In this document: one piece after another, positions 1 to 5,152 of the stretch
How the letters are laid out: each line of letters begins with the position of its first letter
How positions within the stretch are numbered: the stretch's first letter is position 1
Origin: JACDAN01 sp036380355
Lineage (GTDB): Bacteria; Actinomycetota; Thermoleophilia; Gaiellales; Gaiellaceae
Length of the DNA: 6,659 nt
NCBI GenBank assembly: GCA_036380355.1
Contig: DASVEW010000072.1
Span: 1 to 6,659, forward strand
Reading direction: 5' to 3'
Notes under the pieces: model-generated
Told to the model about the DNA's origin: nothing
The model's input: only the letters and a program-made list of their open reading frames with translations
The model's database searches: none
Position numbers and translations under genes: made by a program

Positions 1-456
1 CATGTTCGAGTACTGGTCGGGCTTGAAGCCGCCCGGAATCTCCTCGGCGAGCCGGTCGGAGACGGAGTAGTAGCTCTCGGGCGAGTCGTGCTCGACCGCG
101 GTCGGTGTGATCACGACCTCGGCACCGTAAGCGCGGAGCATCGAGATCTTCTCCTGGCTCATCTTGTCGGGCATCGTGAAGATGCAGCGGTAACCGCGCA
201 GCGCCGCCACGATCGCGAGACCGGTGCCGGTGTTGCCCGACGTGGGCTCGACGATCGTCCCGCCCGGCTTGAGGTGGCCGTCGCGCTCGGCGGCCTCGAT
301 CAGCGGGAGGCCGATGCGGTCCTTCACGGAGCCGCCGGGGTTCAGGTACTCGAGCTTGGCGAGGAGCTGCGGCCCACCGGGCGGCGCGAGCTTCTGGAGG
401 CGCACGATCGGCGTCCTCCCGACGAGCTCGAGCGCAGTCGGGTACTCGCGGGGCAT
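1..456 (-). CDS. cbs: Cystathionine beta-synthase-type PLP enzyme (N-terminal 152 codons, partial)
   Basis: This is a fold-type II PLP enzyme that, by similarity, condenses serine (or O-acetylserine) with homocysteine or sulfide in the cytoplasm. The PLP lysine sits in GGSVKDR (K45), and the phosphate-binding loop PTSGNTG is at residues 71-77. The later stretch with SPESYYSVSDRL and KPDQYSN resembles actinobacterial cystathionine beta-synthase (Mycobacterium Cbs) rather than CysK, which lacks this YSVSDRL segment. The ATG at 456 is chosen because it precedes the usual LVGRTPIVRL start of the family; the site upstream shows only a weak Shine-Dalgarno sequence. It lies 10 bp after the deaminase stop, so the two are probably co-transcribed. 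The C-terminus, including any CBS/Bateman domain, lies outside the window, so cysteine synthase remains the alternative. Confidence 0.85.
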   Translation of the reverse strand, partial: MPREYPTALELVGRTPIVRLQKLAPPGGPQLLAKLEYLNPGGSVKDRIGLPLIEAAERDGHLKPGGTIVEPTSGNTGTGLAIVAALRGYRCIFTMPDKMSQEKISMLRAYGAEVVITPTAVEHDSPESYYSVSDRLAEEIPGGFKPDQYSNM

Positions 457-466
457 CGGGAGAAGC

Positions 467-931
467 CTAGCCCTGGATGTAGGCCAGGAGCCTGGGGTCG
501 TGGCGGGCGATCAGGTCGAGTGACTCCCGCTCGAGGATGCCGCCCTCGTAGGTCCGGATGTGCCGGGCGACGTAGGCGTTGTCGCCCAGATGGTGGATGC
601 CGGCGTTGGCGTCGTGGGCCGCGAAGACGACGTGCGGCACGTCAGCCATGACGACCGCGCCGAGGCACATCGGGCACGGCTCGACGGTGGAGTAGAGGAC
701 GCAGTCGTCGTGGCGGGCCCAGGCCGCCTCGCCGCCCACGAGGAGCGCTTCGAGCTCGGCGTGGGCGAGTTGCGTTCGCCGTTCGAGGTAGCGGTTCCGT
801 CCGCGGGCGACGATCTCGCCGTCGAGGACGAGCACGGCGCCGATCGGCAGCTGCCCGGCCTCGCCGGCCGCCTCCGCCTCGGCCAGGGCCTCGCGTATGA
901 AGCGCTCGTGCGTGGGGTCAGACCCCGTCAT
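467..931 (-). CDS. Zinc-dependent nucleoside/nucleobase deaminase (CDA fold)
   Basis: A 154-residue member of the cytidine/deoxycytidylate deaminase superfamily. The zinc signature is complete: HAE at 57-59 (H57 ligand, E59 proton shuttle) and PCPMC at 85-89 (C86 and C89 ligands). The PIGAVLVLDGEIVARGRN segment (29-46) is typical of the TadA/guanine deaminase branch. It is not a clear TadA: the residues before HAE are TQLA rather than the usual DPTA, and the C-terminal half lacks the LNHR and FF-R pattern of tRNA adenosine deaminases. A free-base or nucleoside substrate (guanine, adenine or cytosine) is more likely, and purine salvage would suit the position after purH, but the substrate cannot be read from sequence. 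The ATG lies beside a 17-bp repeat that encodes residues 3-8 or so (GSDPTH region), with no good ribosome site and no alternative start nearby. Confidence 0.88.
   Translation of the reverse strand: MTGSDPTHERFIREALAEAEAAGEAGQLPIGAVLVLDGEIVARGRNRYLERRTQLAHAELEALLVGGEAAWARHDDCVLYSTVEPCPMCLGAVVMADVPHVVFAAHDANAGIHHLGDNAYVARHIRTYEGGILERESLDLIARHDPRLLAYIQG
910..926. repeat. 17-bp repeat copy 1 with GGGGTCAGACCCC core
   Basis: The 17-mer GCGTGGGGTCAGACCCC has an inverted-repeat core, GGGGTC-A-GACCCC at 914-926. It lies inside the 5' end of the deaminase reading frame, ending 3 bp short of the ATG, and is translated there as part of an N-terminal TGSDP peptide. The same 17-mer recurs 86 bp away in the same orientation. 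The form fits a REP-like dispersed palindrome, but copy number in the genome cannot be seen from this window. Confidence 0.8.
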
Positions 932-1031
932 GGCACGACGGCGGGAACGGCTTGCCCAGCGGTATTCGCTCCACCCAGAAACCGTGGCGCGGCCCGCGTG
1001 GGGTCAGACCCCAGAACGGAAGCGTCACGCA
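932..1031. other. 100-bp purH-deaminase intergenic region, candidate repeat unit
   Basis: This gap between the purH stop and the deaminase ATG is the longest non-coding stretch in the window. Together with the two flanking 17-mers it forms a 103-bp unit (910-1012). On the minus strand I see no T-tract terminator after purH, no TANNNT-type -10 element and no strong ribosome site before the deaminase. An open frame runs through the spacer on the minus strand and ends at a TGA inside the repeat, but it has no start of its own and I do not call it a gene. Confidence 0.5.
996..1012. repeat. 17-bp repeat copy 2 with GGGGTCAGACCCC core
   Basis: An exact second copy of the 17-mer at 910-926, in the same orientation, 20 bp beyond the purH stop codon. 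The core palindrome is at 1000-1012. As a hairpin it could form only a 4-bp G/C stem with a 5-base loop and no downstream U-run, so it is a poor intrinsic terminator on its own. The left half of one copy can pair with the right half of the other across the spacer. Confidence 0.8.
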
Positions 1032-2570
1032 TCAGTGCCGGAAGTGGCGGCGGTGGGTGAAGACCATCGCGCCGCCCGCGGCCTCTACGGCGGCAACGAC
1101 TTCCTCGTCCCGCTTCGCGCCGCCCGGCTGGATGATCGCCGCGACGCCTGCCTCGAGCGCGACCTCGGGGCCGTCGGCGAACGGGATGAAGGCGTCCGAG
1201 GCGAGCACGGCGCCGGAGAGATCGTGCCCGTGCTCCCGCGCCTTCTCGACCGCGATCCGCACCGAGTCGACGCGGCTCGTCTGCCCGCCGCCGATCCCGA
1301 GCGTCTGCAGGTCCTTCGCGAGCACGATCGCGTTCGACGAGACATGCTTCGCGACGCGCCAGGCGAACAGGAGGTCGCCCCAGACCCTCTCGCTCGCCTC
1401 ACCGCAGACAAGCTCCATCCCGCTGCGGTCGTCGATCTCGCGGTCGCCGTCCTGCACGAGGAGCCCGCCGATCACCCGCTTGTAGTCGCGCTCGCCGAGG
1501 TCGCCACGGCGCCGCTCGCGGTCGAGCAGGATCCGCGTCGCGGGCTTCGTCCGGAGCGCCTCGAGCGCCTCGTCCTCGTACTCGGGCGCGATCACCAGCT
1601 CGATAAAACGCTCGGCCAGCTCGCGGCCGAGCTCGACCGACACCGGCCGGTTGAGCGCGAGCACCATCCCGTAGGCGGACACCGGGTCGGCGTCGTGCGC
1701 CCGGCGGAAGGCGTCCTCGAGCGAGCGCGCCACGGCCACACCAGCGGGATTCGCGTGCTTGACGACGACCGCCGCCGGCAGCTGGAACTCGCCCAGCAGC
1801 CGCCGCGCCGCCGAGAGGTCGTTGAGGTTGTTGAACGAGAGCTGCTTGCCGTGCAGCTGGTCGATCCTGGAGAGCAGGTGCCGGCGCGCTCCCTCCTCCG
1901 CGTAGTACGCCGCCCGCTGGTGCGGGTTCTCGCCGTAGGAGAGGTCGGCGACCTTCGCGAAGCTGGGGATGAAGCGCTCGGGGAACGCCTCGCGGCCCGT
2001 GAACCAGCTCGCGATCGCCGTCTCGTAGGCGGCGGTCGTGGCGAACGCCTCGGCGGCGAGCCGGCGGCGCGTGTCCGGCGACAGACGGCCCGTCGTCCGC
2101 AGCTCCTCGAGGATCTCTGGGTAGCGCTTCGGCGAGCACACGGGTGCGACGTGCGCGAAGTTCTTCGCGGCCGCGCGCAGCATCGACGGCCCACCGATGT
2201 CGATCATCTCGACGGCGTCCGTCTCGGTCACGCCGTGGCGCGACGCGATCTGCGTGAAGGGGTAGAAGCCGACGCAGACGAGGTCGAACGGCTCGATCCC
2301 GTGCTCGTCGAGGGCCGCCAGGTCGTCGGGGTGGTCCCGCCGCGCCAGAATCGCCGCGTGGATCCGCGGGTGCAGCGTCTTCACGCGCCCGCCGAGCATC
2401 TCCGGGATCTCCGTGAGCTCCTCGACCGGCGTGGCGTGGATCCCGCTCTCGGCGAGATGCTCCGCCGTCCCGCCGCTCGCGACGAGGTCGACGCCGAGCT
2501 CCTGGAGGCCCTGCGCGAACTCGACCAGTCCGGACTTGTCCCAGGCAGACAGAAGGGCGCGGCGGATCAC
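1032..2570 (-). CDS. purH: Bifunctional AICAR formyltransferase / IMP cyclohydrolase
   Basis: PurH catalyses the last two steps of de novo IMP synthesis in the cytoplasm: formylation of AICAR by 10-formyl-THF, then ring closure. At 512 residues it has the normal family length. The N-terminal MGS-like cyclohydrolase domain spans about 1-195, with SGGTAEHL (32-39), GGRVKTLHPRIHAAILAR (60-77) and DIGGPSMLRAAAKN (124-137). The transformylase domain follows, with SYGENPHQ (211-218), LHGKQLSFNNLND (239-251) and the catalytic lysine-histidine pair in VVKHANPAG (K271, H272). The C-terminus ends RHFRH, as is standard. The start is GTG at 2570, overlapping the purN stop as GTGA; there is no separate ribosome site, so translational coupling is likely. 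SAYGMVLALNR (298-307) differs slightly from the usual SAFGGIVALNR. Confidence 0.98.
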   Translation of the reverse strand: MIRRALLSAWDKSGLVEFAQGLQELGVDLVASGGTAEHLAESGIHATPVEELTEIPEMLGGRVKTLHPRIHAAILARRDHPDDLAALDEHGIEPFDLVCVGFYPFTQIASRHGVTETDAVEMIDIGGPSMLRAAAKNFAHVAPVCSPKRYPEILEELRTTGRLSPDTRRRLAAEAFATTAAYETAIASWFTGREAFPERFIPSFAKVADLSYGENPHQRAAYYAEEGARRHLLSRIDQLHGKQLSFNNLNDLSAARRLLGEFQLPAAVVVKHANPAGVAVARSLEDAFRRAHDADPVSAYGMVLALNRPVSVELGRELAERFIELVIAPEYEDEALEALRTKPATRILLDRERRRGDLGERDYKRVIGGLLVQDGDREIDDRSGMELVCGEASERVWGDLLFAWRVAKHVSSNAIVLAKDLQTLGIGGGQTSRVDSVRIAVEKAREHGHDLSGAVLASDAFIPFADGPEVALEAGVAAIIQPGGAKRDEEVVAAVEAAGGAMVFTHRRHFRH

Positions 2571-3106
2571 TCGAGCAGGCTGCGAACGGTCTCGGGGAGG
2601 AGCCTGTGCTCCACCTCCTGGACACGCGCGCGCAGCGTCTCCACGGTGTCGCCCTTCAGGACCGGCACCGGCTCCGCGACGATCACGGCGCCGGTGTCGA
2701 CACCCTCATCGACGTAGTGGACGGTCGCCGCGGTCCGGGACACGCCCGCGGCGAGCACGTCCTCGATCGGGTGCGCGCCGGGAAAGTCGGGGAGGGGCGC
2801 GCAGTGCGTGTTGACGATCCTGCCGGCGAAGCGGTCGAGGAACGGCTTGCGGAGCAGATGCATGTACCCGGCGCAGACGACGAGCGTCGCGCCCTGCTCC
2901 TCGAGCCAGCGGCCCATCGCGTCGTCGCGTTCCTCCCGCGTCGCGAACTCCTCCAGCGCAAAGGCTTGTGTTGCAACACCCGCCCGCCTCGCCCGCTTCA
3001 GCGCGGGCGCTTCCGGTTTGTTCGATGCAACACAAGCGACGGGCAGGCCGGCGTCGAGCAGAGCCTGGAGGTTCGTGCCCTCGCCCGAGACCAGGACGCC
3101 GATCAT
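2567..3106 (-). CDS. purN: Phosphoribosylglycinamide formyltransferase (GAR transformylase)
   Basis: PurN transfers a formyl group from 10-formyl-THF to GAR, the third step of purine synthesis. The phosphate-binding loop is SGEGTNLQAL (7-16), followed by the family segment SNKPEAPALKRARRAGVAT (28-46). The catalytic triad aligns with E. coli N106/H108/D144 as N99, H101 and D137 (VDEGVDTG, 132-139). At 179 residues it is shorter than E. coli PurN (212) but complete through the core. One oddity is NTHCAPLPDFPG (99-110) in place of the near-universal NIHPSLLPxFPG. The ATG overlaps the purM stop by 4 bp (ATGA), and its own stop overlaps purH by 4 bp, so it is the middle gene of a coupled trio. A long inverted repeat lies inside the coding sequence at 2964-3037. 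Confidence 0.97.
   Translation of the reverse strand: MIGVLVSGEGTNLQALLDAGLPVACVASNKPEAPALKRARRAGVATQAFALEEFATREERDDAMGRWLEEQGATLVVCAGYMHLLRKPFLDRFAGRIVNTHCAPLPDFPGAHPIEDVLAAGVSRTAATVHYVDEGVDTGAVIVAEPVPVLKGDTVETLRARVQEVEHRLLPETVRSLLE
2964..3037 (-). repeat. 12-bp perfect inverted repeat enclosing a second hairpin, inside purN
   Basis: GCTTGTGTTGCA at 2964-2975 is the exact reverse complement of TGCAACACAAGC at 3026-3037. In the 50-bp interior, CGCCCGC (2990-2996) and GCGGGCG (3003-3009) can form a 7-bp stem around a 6-base loop. The left arm also overlaps a self-contained 12-bp palindrome, GTGTTGCAACAC, at 2968-2979. In purN mRNA this would fold as a long stem carrying an inner hairpin, starting about 70 nt after the start codon. 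The arms are 50% G+C, far below the surroundings. The encoded residues still match PurN. Confidence 0.7.
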
Positions 3107-4023
3107 GCGGGGACGATCCGTCCGATCACCTGGTGCCCGGCCGCCTCCGGCACGACGGCGCAGTAGCCGACCCCGAGGTTGAAGACGCGCCGCAGCTCGA
3201 CCTCCTCGACGTGGCGTGCGAGCCAGTGGAACACCGGCGGCCGCTCCCAGCTCTCCCAGTCGATCTCGGCCCGGAGACCGTCGGGGACCACCCGCGCGAG
3301 GTTGCCCTGGATCCCGCCGCCCGTGACGTGCGCCAGCCCGTGGACGTCTGCCAGCGCCCGGACGTCGTCGAGGTAGAGCCGCGTCGGCGCGAGGAGGTCG
3401 TCGCCGGCGTAGCCCTCCTCCTCGAGCACGCGCCGGACGAGCGTGAAGCCGTTCGCATGGACCCCCGCCGACGGGAAGCCGACCACGACGTCGCCCGCCT
3501 CGATGCGGGAGCCGTCGACGAGGCGCTCGCGCTCGACCACGCCGACGCAGGTGCCGGCGAAGTCAAGCTCGTCTTCGCGGTAGATCCCCGGCAGCTCCGC
3601 AGTCTCGCCGCCGAGGAGCGCGACGCCGGCCGCCCGGCACACCGAAGCCGCCCCCTCGACGAGTTCGGCGACCTCCTCGAGCGAGATCCGGTTGGCGGCG
3701 ACGTAGTCGAGCAGGAACAGTGGCTCGGCTCCGGTCGTCAGGACGTCGTTGATGCAGTGGGCTGCGAGGTCGGCGCCGCAAGCGCGCAGCGCGCCTCGCT
3801 CGCGGGCGAGGATCAGCTTCGTGCCGACCCCGTCGGTCGACGCGGCGAGCAGCCGGCGCTCGTCCAGCGGGTAGAGGCCGGCGAAGGCGCCGAAGCCGTC
3901 CGCCCCGGTGGATTCGACGGCCGCCCGAAGCCGCTCGACGACCGAATCTGCAGTCGCGAGCGAGACACCGGCGGCCGCGTACGTGCGTCCCTCCACCTGC
4001 GGGCGAGTGTAATGAGGTCCCAT
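3103..4023 (-). CDS. purM: Phosphoribosylformylglycinamidine cyclo-ligase (AIR synthetase)
   Basis: PurM closes the imidazole ring, converting FGAM and ATP to AIR in step five of purine synthesis. Recognition rests on TDGVGTKL (63-70), INDVLTTGAEPLFLLDY (91-107), LGGETAELPG (137-146) and the later HVTGGGIQGNLARVVPDGL segment. Length is about 306 residues from this start, somewhat shorter than the usual 340-350. The start is uncertain. ATG at 4023 gives a short MGPHYTRPQVEGR extension; GTG at 3996 would begin just before the conserved TYAAAGV; an ATG at 4068 would run far into ctaG on the other strand and is unlikely. Neither preferred start has a clear ribosome site on this strand, and a possible -10 (TACACT, 4011-4006) would make the GTG nearly leaderless. 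The stop overlaps purN by 4 bp. Confidence 0.96.
   Translation of the reverse strand: MGPHYTRPQVEGRTYAAAGVSLATADSVVERLRAAVESTGADGFGAFAGLYPLDERRLLAASTDGVGTKLILARERGALRACGADLAAHCINDVLTTGAEPLFLLDYVAANRISLEEVAELVEGAASVCRAAGVALLGGETAELPGIYREDELDFAGTCVGVVERERLVDGSRIEAGDVVVGFPSAGVHANGFTLVRRVLEEEGYAGDDLLAPTRLYLDDVRALADVHGLAHVTGGGIQGNLARVVPDGLRAEIDWESWERPPVFHWLARHVEEVELRRVFNLGVGYCAVVPEAAGHQVIGRIVPA
4006..4013. promoter_or_regulatory. Possible divergent promoter with interleaved -10 elements (purM / ctaG)
   Basis: The 8-mer AGTGTAAT reads TGTAAT on the plus strand (4008-4013) and TACACT on the minus strand (4011-4006), both close to an actinobacterial -10. It sits in the least GC-rich patch of the junction. 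No good -35 is present on either side. TSS positions implied by the spacing would fall at or next to the ATG of ctaG (4022) and the GTG of purM (3996), implying leaderless or nearly leaderless messages. This is a weak call made from two short matches. Confidence 0.25.
4014..4017 (+). promoter_or_regulatory. Short ribosome-binding site for ctaG
   Basis: GAGG lies 4 bases before the ATG at 4022. The spacing is short but usable. It supports 4022 as the ctaG start, and an in-frame TGA at 4013-4015 rules out any start further upstream. If ctaG is transcribed from the -10 candidate at 4008-4013, this site would be absent from the message. Confidence 0.4.
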
Positions 4024-4843
4024 GACGAATCTGACCGCACTGCTGCCGCTCGCCGTCGTCGCGGTCATGTACTGGCGCCGGGCGCGGACGCTGGCACGGC
4101 GCAGCTCGCCCGTCCCCGGCTGGCGGCAGGCGAGCTTCGGGCTGGGGCTCGTGCTAGCGGCGGCCGCTCAGCTGCTGCCGCTCGAGGACGAGCTCTTCTT
4201 CGTCCACATGCTCCAGCACGTCGTTCTGGTAGACCTCGCGGCGCTGGCGTTCGTGATCGGGCTGACCGGGCCGCTGCTCCGGCCGATCCTCGCCGTTCCG
4301 CTGCTCTCGCGGCTGCGCGTGCTCGCCCACCCCCTGGTCGCCCTGCCGCTGTGGGCCGTCAGCCTCTACGTCTGGCACCTCCCGCCGCTCTACGAGGCGG
4401 CCGTCGAGCACGGCGCGGTGCACGCGCTCGAGCATCTCTTCTTCTTCGGTACCGGCGTCCTGATGTGGGCGGCGGTCGTGGAGGTGCTCCCGGGCCCGGA
4501 GTGGTTCGGCACCGGCTGGAAGTTCGGTTACGTCGCGGTCGTCCGGCTGCTGGAGACGGTGCTCGGCAACGTCTTCGTCTGGTCCGGCGAGGTGATCTAC
4601 GACGTGTACGACCACGGAGAGGAGCACTTCGGGATCGGCGCGCTGCAGGATCAGGGCCTCGCGGGCACCATCATGATGGTCGAGGGCTCCGTGGTCACCA
4701 TCGGGGCGCTCGCGTGGTTGTTCCTGAAGCTCGCGCGGGAAGGGGAGTTGCGACAGCGGTTGCTGGAGGAAGGCCTCGATCCGCGTGCCGTACGGCGGGC
4801 CGTCCGCTACGGGCGCGGGGAGGAGCTCGAATCGGCCCGCTGA
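4022..4843 (+). CDS. ctaG: CtaG-family cytochrome c oxidase assembly protein
   Basis: A 273-residue integral membrane protein of the caa3_CtaG type, needed in Gram-positive bacteria for maturation of caa3-type cytochrome oxidase. About seven hydrophobic segments are visible, roughly at 3-18, 38-53, 64-90, 100-118, 134-153, 168-187 and 212-236, followed by a charged cytoplasmic tail (238-273). The family's histidine-rich signatures are present: HMLQH (62-66), then HPLV and YVWHLPPLYEAAVEH (103-130), then HALEHLFFFGTGVLMW (134-149). DQGLAGTIMMVEG (210-222) matches the conserved last-helix motif. The ATG at 4022 is the only start that keeps the first helix; an ATG at 4067 falls inside it. It lies head to head with purM and 39 bp ahead of a small membrane gene. 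Oxidase genes themselves are not in the window. Confidence 0.92.
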   Translation: MTNLTALLPLAVVAVMYWRRARTLARRSSPVPGWRQASFGLGLVLAAAAQLLPLEDELFFVHMLQHVVLVDLAALAFVIGLTGPLLRPILAVPLLSRLRVLAHPLVALPLWAVSLYVWHLPPLYEAAVEHGAVHALEHLFFFGTGVLMWAAVVEVLPGPEWFGTGWKFGYVAVVRLLETVLGNVFVWSGEVIYDVYDHGEEHFGIGALQDQGLAGTIMMVEGSVVTIGALAWLFLKLAREGELRQRLLEEGLDPRAVRRAVRYGRGEELESAR

Positions 4844-4867
4844 ACTTCTGCCCACCCAGTTCTGGTC

Positions 4868-4875
4868 GAAAGGAG
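4868..4875 (+). promoter_or_regulatory. Strong Shine-Dalgarno for the small membrane protein
   Basis: GAAAGGAG lies 7 bases before the ATG at 4883. It is the best ribosome-binding site in the window and fixes this start rather than the internal ATG at codon 22. It also argues that the small reading frame is a real gene. Confidence 0.85.
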
Positions 4876-4882
4876 CACCAGC

Positions 4883-5149
4883 ATGTCCACACCGGACCAG
4901 CCGACACAGCAGCAGGCGACGCCGCCACCCTCGCGATCGGGGGGCATGACGATCGACGTCGCTCGGCTGCCGATCCCCGGCAACGCCGAGTTCGCGCTTT
5001 ACCTGGTGGCGCTGATCGTGGCCTGGATCGTCGCGTGGGCGTCCGACGTCCTCGACGCCTCGTCGTGGTTCCAGTTCTTCCTGTTCACGACGGTCGCGTA
5101 CATCCTCTCGCGCGGCATCGCGAAGGCGAGCCGCGTGCTCGAGCAGTAG
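4883..5149 (+). CDS. Small two-helix membrane protein, unknown function
   Basis: I do not recognise this 88-residue protein. Residues 1-20 are polar and rich in Gln, Pro, Ser and Thr and probably disordered. Residues 21-35 (MTIDVARLPIPGNAE) form a short linker, followed by two hydrophobic stretches at about 36-53 and 61-76, separated by an acidic SDVLDASS turn. The C-terminus, RGIAKASRVLEQ, is basic and amphipathic, suggesting that both ends face the cytoplasm. A strong ribosome site and only 39 bp after ctaG point to co-expression with it; a small accessory subunit or assembly partner of a respiratory oxidase is a reasonable guess from context only. It ends in tandem TAG TAG stops, 3 bp from the convergent purF stop. 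Confidence 0.85.
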   Translation: MSTPDQPTQQQATPPPSRSGGMTIDVARLPIPGNAEFALYLVALIVAWIVAWASDVLDASSWFQFFLFTTVAYILSRGIAKASRVLEQ

Positions 5150-5152
5150 TAG

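Noticed and set aside
932..1012. Transposase or small-peptide remnant in the purH-deaminase spacer
   Set aside because: An open minus-strand frame ends inside the repeat, but it has no start and no motif that I can name.
897..2717. 606-codon open frame on the plus strand
   Set aside because: It is antisense to purH, which has full-length conserved motifs; the translation is Arg/Asp/Pro-rich low-complexity text typical of GC-rich shadow frames.
2964..3037. Insertion sequence disrupting purN
   Set aside because: The reading frame is unbroken and the encoded SNK...RARRAGVAT segment is conserved PurN, so nothing has been inserted into the protein.
4024..4068. Longer purM start (ATG at 4068) adding 15 residues
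   Set aside because: The added residues are not family-like, there is no ribosome site, and the extension would overlap ctaG coding sequence.
4154..4855. 233-codon minus-strand frame opposite ctaG
   Set aside because: Its composition (many Arg, Glu, Gln, His) is the mirror of hydrophobic ctaG codons; it has no motif and no start context.
4842..4862. Hairpin GAACT/AGTTC after the ctaG stop
   Set aside because: Only 5 bp with an 11-base loop and no T-tract; not a credible terminator, and it lies ahead of the small gene's ribosome site.
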